NCBI GenBank assembly: GCA_050115555.1
Contig: JASFQI010000315.1
Coordinates: 1-6,109, forward strand
Direction: 5' to 3'
Source of the DNA: JASFQI01 sp050115555
GTDB lineage: Bacteria; Desulfobacterota; DSM-4660; Desulfatiglandales; HGW-15
Length of the DNA: 6,109 nucleotides
In this document: in pieces, positions 1-5,768 of the stretch
Position numbering within the stretch: the first letter of the stretch is position 1
Layout: every line of letters begins with the position of its first letter
Made by a program: the position numbers and the translations under genes
The notes under the pieces: model-generated
What the model saw: only the letters and a program-made list of their open reading frames with translations
Told to the model about the DNA's origin: nothing
Database searches by the model: none

Positions 1-86
1 CACGAACCGCAAACTCGTAAATCATGCGCGAACAATCGAATAGCAAAATGGATGCCAAGAAAAAACGGAAACCGGCCGGGGCTTAA
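1..86 (+). pseudogene. Possible decayed 3' end of an IS21-family istB (ATPase helper) gene
   Basis: No intact gene is present here. From base 2 the plus strand reads TNRKLVNHARTIE and then hits TAG at 41-43. In another frame the bases from about 45 to the TAA at 84-86 read KMDAKKKRKPAGA. Put end to end, these resemble the usual end of IstB proteins (an LLHHA-x-x-IE stretch, then a basic tail rich in K and R), with about six residues lost and the frame shifted between them. IstB is the AAA+ helper of IS21-family transposition. The similarity is from memory and short, so the call is tentative. The repeated motif in the following non-coding stretch fits the same reading. The alternative is unrelated non-coding DNA. 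Confidence 0.35.
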
Positions 87-185
87 CAGGTAGAAATTAT
101 TCGTAAAATAAAGGACGAAAATGGGCGGGTCGTTGCGAGTCTGCGGTTTGGGTCATTCTGGGTAGGTCAAAATGGGCTTATTGGT
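87..185 (+). mobile_element. Possible non-coding terminal region of an IS21-like relic
   Basis: This 99-base gap separates the putative istB tail from the stop codon of the response regulator. The 9-base word AAAATGGGC occurs twice in direct orientation (118-126 and 169-177), and the second copy sits in GGTCAAAATGGGC, preceded by GGGTCATTCTGG. Repeats built on GGTCA and TCAAAAT are typical of the multiple-site ends of IS21-family elements, as I recall them. No clear terminal TG/CA boundary or target duplication can be seen. I found no terminator for the regulator gene here. Confidence 0.3.
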
Positions 186-1553
186 TTATTTTGCCCCGGT
201 TCTGGAGGGTTCCAACTGTTTAAGTTTGCGTTTCAATGTGGAAAGCGAGATTCCCAGCACGCGAGCAGCCCGGCTCTTGTTCCCGCCACACGCCTTGAGT
301 GCGGACTGAATGTGCCGGCTCGTCACCTCCTCGAGTGGCAGGATGGATTGTTCCGGATCGGCCGAAGGCACCTCGAGATGCGAATCAATGTAGGAAGGGC
401 CACCCACAAGAATGTCCGCAGGCTTGAGTTCATCTCCCTGCCGCAGGAGGCAGGCCCGTTCAATGACGTTTCGAAGCTCTCGGACATTCCCCGGCCAAGG
501 GTACTCCAGCATCCTTCGCAGGTGATCCTCCGGGATTCGCACATTTTCACGCTCGAACCGATTCACGAAAAATGCGGCGATTTCGGGGATGTCTTCTGGA
601 TGATGGCGCAGGGGGGGGATGTGCATGTGAAAGACGGCCAGGCGGTAGTAGAGATCCTGACGGAAACTGCCGCTCTCCACGGCTTTTTCCAGGCTCTGGT
701 TCGTTGTAGCAACGATTCGAACGTCTACAGGGAAGGCCTGTCCGCCGCCGATTCTTCGAACGCGCTTGTCTTCGAGCACGGTCAGAAGCTTGCTCTGAAG
801 ATGTAAAGGCGTCTCCGTAATTTCATCGAGAATCAGGGTCCCTCCGTCAGCCAGTTCGAAGATGCCCTCCCGACGGTTGTCCGCGCCGGTGAATACGCCC
901 TTTTCGTGCCCGAAGTACTCCGCCTCCATCAGGTTTTCAGGGATGCTGGAGCAGTTCACGGTCAGCAGGTTTTCCCGCTGGTCCTGGAGTTCGTGAATCC
1001 CCTCGGCCACCACGTTTTTTCCCACTCCGGTCTCCCCGGTGATCAGGACTGTGGCCTCGGAAGCGGCAGCCAGTTTCATCTGCTCCCGAATGCGGACCAT
1101 GGCTTCCGACGAACCGATGAGCCTTTTCTCTCTCTTTTCCTTTTCACGTTCATACTCGCTGACCCGCAGCCTGCCCTCCAGGTGAGCGCTTTTCTCGGCC
1201 ATTCGCATGGCGATCAGGAGTTCGTCAAGTTCGAACGGTTTCGAGAGGTAGTCGAAAGCTCCTGCCTGCATGGCCTCTACGGCATAGGGAACCGTAGCAT
1301 AGGCAGTCATGAAAATGACCTTGGTGTTGCGATTGTTTTCCAGGATACGGCGGCAAACCTCAATGCCCCGCATGTCCGGCAGCTTCTGGTCCAGGAGGAC
1401 CATGGGGGGACGATGGCGTTCAAAAAGCGCGAACCCTTCGGCACCCTTCCGGGCAGCCTTTACATGATAGCCCCGGCTTACCAGGAAGTCCGCCAACGAG
1501 GCCGTAAACAGCTCGTCGTCGTCCACAATGAGGATATTCAGGGGTTTGCTCAT
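186..1553 (-). CDS. Sigma-54-dependent response regulator, NtrC family (receiver, AAA+, Fis-type HTH)
   Basis: A 455-aa cytoplasmic transcription activator of full family length. Residues 1-120 are a receiver domain with the acidic pocket D11-D13, phospho-acceptor D55 (VLLDQKLP), T83 and K105. A charged, probably helical linker (about 115-145) leads to the AAA+ domain at about 146-375, with Walker A GETGVGKN (173-180), the sigma-54-contact loop GVFTGA (219-224), Walker B ILDE (241-244), candidate arginine fingers R298/R304 and sensor II in GNVREL. Residues 405-445 form a Fis-type helix-turn-helix (SRAARVLGISLSTLKRKL). The protein should use ATP hydrolysis to open sigma-54 promoters when phosphorylated. 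The loop is normally GAFTGA; alanine to valine is unusual. The start ATG overlaps the stop of the upstream hydrolase gene (ATGA, 1550-1553) and has only a poor Shine-Dalgarno, so translation is probably coupled. No histidine kinase lies in the window, and its target genes are unknown. Confidence 0.95.
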   Translation of the reverse strand: MSKPLNILIVDDDELFTASLADFLVSRGYHVKAARKGAEGFALFERHRPPMVLLDQKLPDMRGIEVCRRILENNRNTKVIFMTAYATVPYAVEAMQAGAFDYLSKPFELDELLIAMRMAEKSAHLEGRLRVSEYEREKEKREKRLIGSSEAMVRIREQMKLAAASEATVLITGETGVGKNVVAEGIHELQDQRENLLTVNCSSIPENLMEAEYFGHEKGVFTGADNRREGIFELADGGTLILDEITETPLHLQSKLLTVLEDKRVRRIGGGQAFPVDVRIVATTNQSLEKAVESGSFRQDLYYRLAVFHMHIPPLRHHPEDIPEIAAFFVNRFERENVRIPEDHLRRMLEYPWPGNVRELRNVIERACLLRQGDELKPADILVGGPSYIDSHLEVPSADPEQSILPLEEVTSRHIQSALKACGGNKSRAARVLGISLSTLKRKLKQLEPSRTGAK

Positions 1554-3082
1554 GTGCCGGAAGAGCCTTTTCTGGCGGGTTCACTCCTTGTGAAATCGGA
1601 GTATGCTTCATCGGTGGGGTTTGATTTTTCGATCCGCCCGCGGGCGCTTTCCACGACCCTCCCCTCGCTGATCCGTTCTCGAAGGAAGACGATTTCGACC
1701 TTGCCGTCCTCCCTGCGGCGGTAGAATTCTGCAACGTTCCCCAGGACGGGATAGTACTCTCCCTCCAGGTCCTCGTAAAGATCCACCCGGAAGAGACCCG
1801 GGTCGGGGTGGTCGATTCCAGCGATTCCCAGCAGGCCGTCCTCCTCGATCACCTTGTAGGCTCCTTGCTCAGCCCGGTATCCCACGTAGTGGCCCGAGAA
1901 ATGACGAATGTAAACGTCTGCATCAAACGGGTGAAGCCGACCGCACACACAGTCGTACACCTCTCCGTCTCGAAAGATGAGTTGCTGCCTGGAGTGAAGG
2001 ATGGGACGGAGGGTCGTAAGGTTGTCCGGATTGTGGGTGAAGATGAGTTTGTCGATCGGTGCGTGGGCGATATCGGCATAATCCGTGTGAACCACACTGT
2101 TCTTTCTGGCCACGTCATGGATGACGATAGCTCCATCATACGCGGACAGCGCTGCATCGTAACGTTCCCGACTCCAGGTGCGTTCGATGAAGTCGTTGAT
2201 GTCGCCGTAAATGACGCGGCTAGAAGCAAAGTCCCCGCGGGAGATGGAGTGGAAGCTTTGCGGGCGGTGCTCTTCGCAAAGCGTTTTCCAGAGCGACGGC
2301 TTGTACACGGTGTCCCCGCTGAAGATCAGGCGGTTCGGCCCGCATTCGAAACGGAACCCGATCGTGGGGACACCGTGCCAGACCGATGCTTTGATCGGCG
2401 TCACGGTCAGCCCGGCCTTATCGTCCCGGAACGGGTTCGGTTCTTTCTCGTAAAATGCCGTGGAGGAGAAGGGGTAGTACGACTCGGGTTCCACCCACTC
2501 CCCGCTGGCCTCATCACGGAAAAGCAGGCGAGGACGGTTGGCGCGAGGATTGATCACGATTTTCGCACGGTCCGGTCCGAGGGTGTTCCCCGCCCGGTCG
2601 CGCACGTCGTAGCGGAAGGAGCCGTCGCTTCCGGGCTCGAGGTGGATGTAGTACTTGCTTCGGGGGCCGATGACGGTGCTCTCGACCATGTCGTCAAAGG
2701 GGATGTCCACGACACGCTTGGAGTCCGAGGACAGGGACCGCTCCAGCGCCCCTTTGGAATTTTTATGATACTCTTCCATCACTGTTTCCGATGTGATCAA
2801 CCGGATCGGGTCCTTGCGTTCGACATTGTAGTAACGGAAGAGGACGATGTCGGTGAACCAACGTTTGTGGTCTTCGTGGGAATGACTGCAAAATAGTCCT
2901 TTGATTTTTTGGATGCCCGTAAATCCCAGGAACGGGAACACCTTGGATCCGCATTCCAGCAGGTAGGAGCGGCCGTTTGCCGTAATCATGTACCCGCTGC
3001 TTTCCCCGGCCATGGAGAAAGGGCTTGTATTGCCGACGACATCGAATATGATGTCTCCTTGCTTTTCGATACAGTTGTGCAT
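1550..3082 (-). CDS. MBL-fold metallo-hydrolase, RNase Z-like, with large insert and C-terminal extension
   Basis: A 510-aa protein with the two-metal hydrolase signature: HSHEDH (H67, H69, D71, H72), a later WHGVPTIGF histidine (H236), SGDT with bridging D257, IHD (H322, D323) followed by H332, and LIFTH (H350). The order GDT, H-E/D, H, TH is that of RNase Z-like members, so hydrolysis of a phosphodiester or similar bond is plausible, but the substrate is unknown. An insertion of about 120 residues (about 100-220) splits the fold, and residues 375-510 form an acidic/basic C-terminal part I do not recognise. No signal peptide is evident, so it is probably cytoplasmic. The frame is open up to 3259, but I place the start at 3082: GGAG lies five bases upstream (3088-3091) and a good promoter lies inside the longer frame. 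It is the first gene of an operon with the response regulator. Confidence 0.88.
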   Translation of the reverse strand: MHNCIEKQGDIIFDVVGNTSPFSMAGESSGYMITANGRSYLLECGSKVFPFLGFTGIQKIKGLFCSHSHEDHKRWFTDIVLFRYYNVERKDPIRLITSETVMEEYHKNSKGALERSLSSDSKRVVDIPFDDMVESTVIGPRSKYYIHLEPGSDGSFRYDVRDRAGNTLGPDRAKIVINPRANRPRLLFRDEASGEWVEPESYYPFSSTAFYEKEPNPFRDDKAGLTVTPIKASVWHGVPTIGFRFECGPNRLIFSGDTVYKPSLWKTLCEEHRPQSFHSISRGDFASSRVIYGDINDFIERTWSRERYDAALSAYDGAIVIHDVARKNSVVHTDYADIAHAPIDKLIFTHNPDNLTTLRPILHSRQQLIFRDGEVYDCVCGRLHPFDADVYIRHFSGHYVGYRAEQGAYKVIEEDGLLGIAGIDHPDPGLFRVDLYEDLEGEYYPVLGNVAEFYRRREDGKVEIVFLRERISEGRVVESARGRIEKSNPTDEAYSDFTRSEPARKGSSGT

Positions 3083-3087
3083 TCGAT

Positions 3088-3091
3088 CTCC
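3088..3091 (-). promoter_or_regulatory. Ribosome binding site deciding the MBL hydrolase start
   Basis: The minus strand reads CGGAGATCGAATG, which puts GGAG five bases before the ATG at 3080-3082. The upstream alternative ATG at 3257-3259 has no purine-rich sequence in front of it. Confidence 0.7.
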
Positions 3092-3112
3092 GATAAAATG
3101 GACAATTTCATA

Positions 3113-3141
3113 TTCATATCGGAAACACCTCGAAATGTCAA
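3113..3141 (-). promoter_or_regulatory. Sigma-70-type promoter of the MBL hydrolase/response regulator operon
   Basis: On the minus strand a perfect -35 box TTGACA (3136-3141) is followed by a 17-base spacer and TATGAA (3113-3118), close to the -10 consensus. Transcription would begin near 3105-3107 and give a leader of about 25 bases before the ATG at 3082. The 8-base word ACACCTCG in the spacer (3125-3132) is repeated in inverted form at 3163-3170, which may be an operator. No GG-N10-GC sigma-54 promoter was seen nearby, so the regulator probably does not activate its own operon through sigma-54 at this site. Confidence 0.65.
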
Positions 3142-3170
3142 AAGAAATTACGAGTGTGACCCCGAGGTGT
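3125..3170. repeat. Inverted repeat ACACCTCG/CGAGGTGT bracketing the operon -35 box
   Basis: The 8-base arms lie at 3125-3132 and 3163-3170, with centres 38 bases apart. One arm sits between the -35 and -10 boxes of the hydrolase promoter and the other just upstream. This placement fits a repressor that contacts two half-sites, but chance cannot be excluded for 8-base arms. Confidence 0.35.
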
Positions 3171-3175
3171 ATCCC

Positions 3176-3220
3176 CGCCTGAGGGCGTTGTATTCGCTGG
3201 AGGCGGAATGCCTTCAGGCG
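3176..3220. repeat. 11-bp imperfect inverted repeat (stem-loop)
   Basis: The arms CGCCTGAGGGC (3176-3186) and GCCTTCAGGCG (3210-3220) pair over 11 positions with one G-T pair and a 23-base loop. The structure lies upstream of both the minus-strand operon promoter and the plus-strand tRNA promoter. It has no trailing T run, so it is not a standard intrinsic terminator. Its role is unknown. Confidence 0.4.
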
Positions 3221-3266
3221 CCGGGACTGCAAACCATCAAGGGGTGAATCTTCGACCATTTTGGGG

Positions 3267-3295
3267 TTGACAAAGAAGGGCCCGTAGTTCAGATT
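3267..3295 (+). promoter_or_regulatory. Probable promoter of tRNA-Pro
   Basis: A perfect -35 box TTGACA (3267-3272) lies 35 bases before the mature tRNA. With a 17-base spacer the -10 would be CAGATT (3290-3295), a weak match. A start near 3302 would leave a leader of only a few bases, as is common for tRNA genes. The -10 overlaps a tRNA-like stretch (3278-3302), which makes the reading less certain. Confidence 0.4.
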
Positions 3296-3307
3296 AGAGA
3301 GCCGAAT

Positions 3308-3384
3308 CGGGACGTGGCGCAGTCTGGAAGCGCACCTGAATGGGGTTCAGGGGGTCGGAGGTTCAAATCCTCTCGTCCCGACCA
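3308..3384 (+). tRNA. tRNA-Pro (anticodon GGG)
   Basis: The 77-base sequence folds as a full cloverleaf. The acceptor stem is CGGGACG with CGTCCCG, the D-stem is GCGC with GCGC, the anticodon stem is CCTGA with TCAGG around the loop ATGGGGT (U33, anticodon GGG, G37), and the T-arm is GGAGG TTCAAAT CCTCT. The discriminator is A and the CCA end is encoded (3382-3384). It decodes proline CCC and CCU codons. No second complete tRNA follows. The stop codon of an integrase relic lies 14 bases after its 3' end, so this gene probably served as an integration target. Confidence 0.95.
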
Positions 3385-3397
3385 GAAAATCAAGTAC

Positions 3398-3691
3398 TCA
3401 GCGGACGCCTCTTTTTACGATACCCGGTTTCCTGACATTTTGTGACATAGAGGCATCCGCGTGCGCTTTAGGGGCGGTCAGCTTGTTCAACAGGTTGATC
3501 GCCTTCTTTTTGTAATTCCGGCTCAGGCGTGCATCCCTCATCGTCATGGACAGCGATTCGTGCCTGAGGGATTCCTGGACCTTATTAAGGCTTGCCTCCG
3601 CCATGGCGAGGTGACTCGCAAACGAGTGGCGTAAGTCGCGGAATCGGAAGCCCCGGATCACAACGCGTTTCCAGCGCTGAAGGAAAGGCGG
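3398..3691 (-). pseudogene. C-terminal relic of a tyrosine recombinase (phage/island integrase)
   Basis: The open part reads 87 codons from a GTG at 3659-3661 to TGA at 3398-3400, and the same frame continues upstream for ten more codons to a TGA at 3692. The protein matches the end of the integrase catalytic domain: FRFRDLRHSFASHL, then LRHESLSMTMRDARLSRNY. Against the usual family sequence (FHDLRHTFASHL, LGHKSLSMTMRYAHLSPNY) the box-II histidine is Arg, the glycine before the second histidine is Arg, and the catalytic tyrosine of MRYAHL is Asp; Arg of DLRH and His of LRH remain. The N-terminal two thirds are missing. It cannot catalyse recombination. It points toward the adjacent tRNA-Pro, the usual place for an element that integrated into the tRNA 3' end. 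Confidence 0.85.
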
Positions 3692-3807
3692 TCAAGATGG
3701 TGATGGGATGGCTTGTGTTGAAGGGAGGCGTCAAGAAGGCGGAGCCCATGTAACGTGCTCCTCATGCCCGGCCTAAGAGAAAAAGAGCGGGCGATCCTGT
3801 TCGATCT
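3692..3807. other. Gene-poor spacer between the integrase relic and the cysteine hydrolase
   Basis: Only very short open frames occur, such as an 18-codon plus-strand frame from ATG at 3697 to TAA at 3751-3753 and a 15-codon frame from ATG at 3763. I recognise neither. The stretch could be the remains of the lost integrated element. There is a T-rich stretch on the minus strand (about 3777-3785) after the hydrolase stop, but without a convincing stem. Confidence 0.5.
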
Positions 3808-4458
3808 CTAACCTTTTTCCCAGAGAGAAAAGATTTCCTCTGATGTCGCGGTTTTTCCGAAATACGTCCCGACGTTGTAAAGCGTTGATTCGTACTCGGC
3901 CCGAGTAGCGGCCTCGGTGCAATCGCTCACGACCACCACGTAGTAGCCCATGATGTATCCGTGTCTAGCTGCAGTTTCGACACACACGTTAGCCATAAAA
4001 CCTGTCAGAAGAATGGTTTTGATGCCCGTACTGCGCAAAAGAAGATCAAGATTTGTGTCTGAAAATGCATCGTAGTGGTACTTCCGAATCACGACCTCAT
4101 CTGCTAAGGGCTTCACCATACCCGAATACCATTCCGATCCCTCGGTCCCCTCAAGAACTGGAGCAATGTTCCGCTTACGGGCGTCCTGAAGAAATCCACG
4201 CGCTTGGTAGTTCGGTTTTGCCCGGGCCGGATCGATGAAACTCTGGGTCCACACGATGCTGATCCCTCGGTCCCGTGCTTTTTCAATGAGCTGGTTGAGC
4301 GGAGGCACGGCCGCCTGAACGCGGGCGGGATCAAAGCCCATGAGCCGAACCACGGCCCCGTCCGTGGCCAAGAAATCGTTTTGCGGATCAATGACCAGCA
4401 GCGCGGTGTGCTCCGGCTCTATCTGTCTTTCCAGTGTCTCGAGGACTTCGGGCTTCAT
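3808..4458 (-). CDS. Isochorismatase-family cysteine hydrolase
   Basis: A 216-aa cytoplasmic enzyme of normal family length. The catalytic triad is visible: D24 in LLVIDPQNDFL, K126 in VVIRKYHYDAF, and C159 in GFMANVCVETAARHGY, which also carries the oxyanion cis-peptide region (here MA in place of the common xT). Family members hydrolyse C-N or ether bonds in small molecules such as nicotinamide, N-carbamoylsarcosine, ureidoacrylate and maleamate. The sequence does not tell which; the ETAARHGY segment is reminiscent of RutB-like enzymes. The ATG at 4456-4458 has GGGAG six bases upstream (4465-4469) within a purine-rich tract containing AGGAGG, so the start is secure. It lies downstream of an alpha/beta hydrolase on the same strand, 243 bases away, so the two may be cotranscribed. 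The stop is TAG at 3808-3810. Confidence 0.92.
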   Translation of the reverse strand: MKPEVLETLERQIEPEHTALLVIDPQNDFLATDGAVVRLMGFDPARVQAAVPPLNQLIEKARDRGISIVWTQSFIDPARAKPNYQARGFLQDARKRNIAPVLEGTEGSEWYSGMVKPLADEVVIRKYHYDAFSDTNLDLLLRSTGIKTILLTGFMANVCVETAARHGYIMGYYVVVVSDCTEAATRAEYESTLYNVGTYFGKTATSEEIFSLWEKG

Positions 4459-4609
4459 GGACTTCTCCCTTCCTCCTAGGATTGATGTGCACCCAGGTAC
4501 GTTAGGTTAAGCGCTCATCCGACATCAGCTCCCAGATCTTGCCTTCGGTGGAAACGAGTCTCTCCCTGTGATGAAGCCGCATCAGAGATGCGCATGATGG
4601 CTCCAACTT

Positions 4610-4666
4610 CCCCGCTTGACGGGGTGAATGGATACGCCTCCGGTCAGGGAAGCCGAACATCACCCC
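4610..4666 (-). promoter_or_regulatory. Potential alternative hairpins in the spacer between the two hydrolase genes
   Basis: In minus-strand RNA GGGGUGA (4660-4666) can pair with UCACCCC (4621-4627), while the same CCCCG (4620-4624) can pair with CGGGG (4610-4614) across a five-base loop. The two stems exclude each other. Neither is followed by a U run. The arrangement could influence readthrough or processing between the genes, or be chance in GC-rich DNA. Confidence 0.25.
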
Positions 4667-4701
4667 ATATTCATTGCCTGCGCGGATCCGGCTTTTCCGA
4701 A

Positions 4702-5577
4702 TCAACTCCTGGTGAGCCAGGAATAAAGCGATTCCTGCAGGCCCTTGTGGCCGCGTTTTTCCAAGAACAGCAGGTGGTGCCCACCCGGCAATACGACGTT
4801 GGCCTTGTCCGCGACTTTCAAGTCGCTGAACATCGCTTCCACATCGCTTGCATCCACCACGTACTCACTCGAACCGTTCAGAAGCATGGTGGGAACCTCC
4901 AGCCGTTTCACCACGGCAAGGCCCGGGTTGTTCAGAAGGTCGGGAAAGATGCCTCCGGGAATTTGCGCATAGGCTTCGGCCACCGCTTTTTTGTACCACG
5001 CCACAACCGCGGGATCGTGATCGTTCAGCCGCTGCTCCACGTCCTGATAATGAAGGTTGGGCACATAGTCCTTACCGGGTTCCCGGACCATAGCGGCAAG
5101 GGATTCGGCATAGGGCATGAAGTGCTGGCTGATTTGTCTGTATGGTGTTCCGATCAGCACCATGCGCTCGATGAGCCTGGGGCAGAGACCCGCCGTCACC
5201 ACGGCCACAGTTCCTCCGGAGGAGTGACCGACCACACTGAATCGCGAGTGCCCCGTGCGTTCTTTCAAAACATGCATCAGGGCGCAGGTGTCCTTTGCAA
5301 TGGTGGTGGCTGTTACCTCCAGGCCGTTGGGTTTGGTGCTTCGGCCGTATCCCCTGCACTCCACGGCATAAACATGCAGCCCACGGGCGGCCAGGTAGTC
5401 CATGACGCTGTAATCCTCGAACGGGATATCCCAGTAGATCCACCCCACACCCGAACCGTGAATCAGGAGCACAGCTTTTCCCAGAGGATCGGTCTCGGGG
5501 GCTTTTTCCACCACTACGAGATCGACACGGGTTTCAAGGCTTAGAAGAAACTCATTTTGCATAAAACGTCTTGACAT
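4702..5577 (-). CDS. Alpha/beta hydrolase
   Basis: A 291-aa alpha/beta-hydrolase-fold enzyme. From the start used here it shows the oxyanion-hole motif LLIHGSG (H40), the nucleophile elbow GHSSGG with S119, a probable acid D242 in NGSSEYVVDASD, and the catalytic His in LPGGHHLLFLE (H268, five residues before Glu). Residues of about 145-225 would form the cap. No signal peptide is seen in this version. The frame is open to an ATG at 5649, but that start lacks a ribosome site; the ATG at 5575-5577 has GGAGG (5588-5592) ten bases upstream, slightly far but the best available. The substrate cannot be assigned: esterase, lactonase, C-C hydrolase and aminoacrylate-hydrolase-like (RutD) roles are all possible. 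The neighbouring isochorismatase-family gene suggests a two-step hydrolytic route. Confidence 0.88.
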   Translation of the reverse strand: MSRRFMQNEFLLSLETRVDLVVVEKAPETDPLGKAVLLIHGSGVGWIYWDIPFEDYSVMDYLAARGLHVYAVECRGYGRSTKPNGLEVTATTIAKDTCALMHVLKERTGHSRFSVVGHSSGGTVAVVTAGLCPRLIERMVLIGTPYRQISQHFMPYAESLAAMVREPGKDYVPNLHYQDVEQRLNDHDPAVVAWYKKAVAEAYAQIPGGIFPDLLNNPGLAVVKRLEVPTMLLNGSSEYVVDASDVEAMFSDLKVADKANVVLPGGHHLLFLEKRGHKGLQESLYSWLTRS

Positions 5578-5683
5578 GATTATAACGCCTCCATGATCCG
5601 GCCCTTTTTCCCTTGCTGGGGATCGAGGAATCGCTTGGGAACGAAACATGACTTTTGGTTATTCGACTTGGTCACTTGAACTA

Positions 5684-5710
5684 ATTCTATCGAACCGCTC
5701 GACCTGTCAA
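5684..5710 (-). promoter_or_regulatory. Candidate promoter of the alpha/beta hydrolase gene
   Basis: On the minus strand TTGACA (5705-5710) is followed after 15 bases by TAGAAT (5684-5689). Both boxes are good, but the spacer is two bases shorter than optimal. A start near 5677 would leave a leader of about 100 bases before the ATG at 5577. This leader start also speaks against the ATG at 5649 only weakly, as that would still be inside the transcript. Confidence 0.45.
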
Positions 5711-5756
5711 GAAAAAAGGTATGCGATGGTCTGTCCTGCTGCTAATGTAATGTAGA

Positions 5757-5768
5757 AAGGAGCGCTCC
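5757..5768 (+). promoter_or_regulatory. Ribosome binding site of the solute-binding-like gene, within a palindrome
   Basis: AAGGAG (5757-5762) lies six bases before the ATG at 5769. The bases GGAGCGCTCC (5759-5768) form a perfect 10-base palindrome that ends directly at the start codon; it may be chance, or a small binding site or weak hairpin over the ribosome site. Confidence 0.6.

Noticed and set aside
1808..2896. Long plus-strand frame of 362 codons opposite the MBL hydrolase
   Set aside because: It is the antisense shadow of a gene with clear catalytic motifs; its translation shows no family features and no ribosome site.
3083..3259. N-terminal extension of the MBL hydrolase frame to an ATG at 3257-3259
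   Set aside because: It has no ribosome site, contains the promoter and inverted repeats, and does not look like family sequence. The ATG at 3082 has a good GGAG.
3777..3807. T-rich stretch after the cysteine hydrolase stop as an intrinsic terminator
   Set aside because: The only preceding complementarity is GATC with GATC, four pairs, too weak for a terminator.
3865..3873. CGTCCCGAC identical to part of the tRNA-Pro acceptor end, as a possible second attachment site
   Set aside because: Only 9 bases match and they lie inside the coding region of the intact cysteine hydrolase. A true att site would share a longer tRNA 3' end.
4578..4592. CGCATC-AGA-GATGCG hairpin as terminator of the alpha/beta hydrolase
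   Set aside because: The stem is only six pairs and no T run follows on either strand.
4502..4705. 67-codon minus-strand frame between the two hydrolases, starting with TTG over the alpha/beta hydrolase stop
   Set aside because: The start is TTG with no properly spaced ribosome site, the composition is arginine-rich without recognisable motifs, and it overlaps the hairpin region. A small real gene cannot be excluded.
5578..5649. Longer start of the alpha/beta hydrolase at 5649
   Set aside because: No Shine-Dalgarno precedes it and the extra 24 residues are not typical. The ATG at 5575-5577 follows GGAGG.
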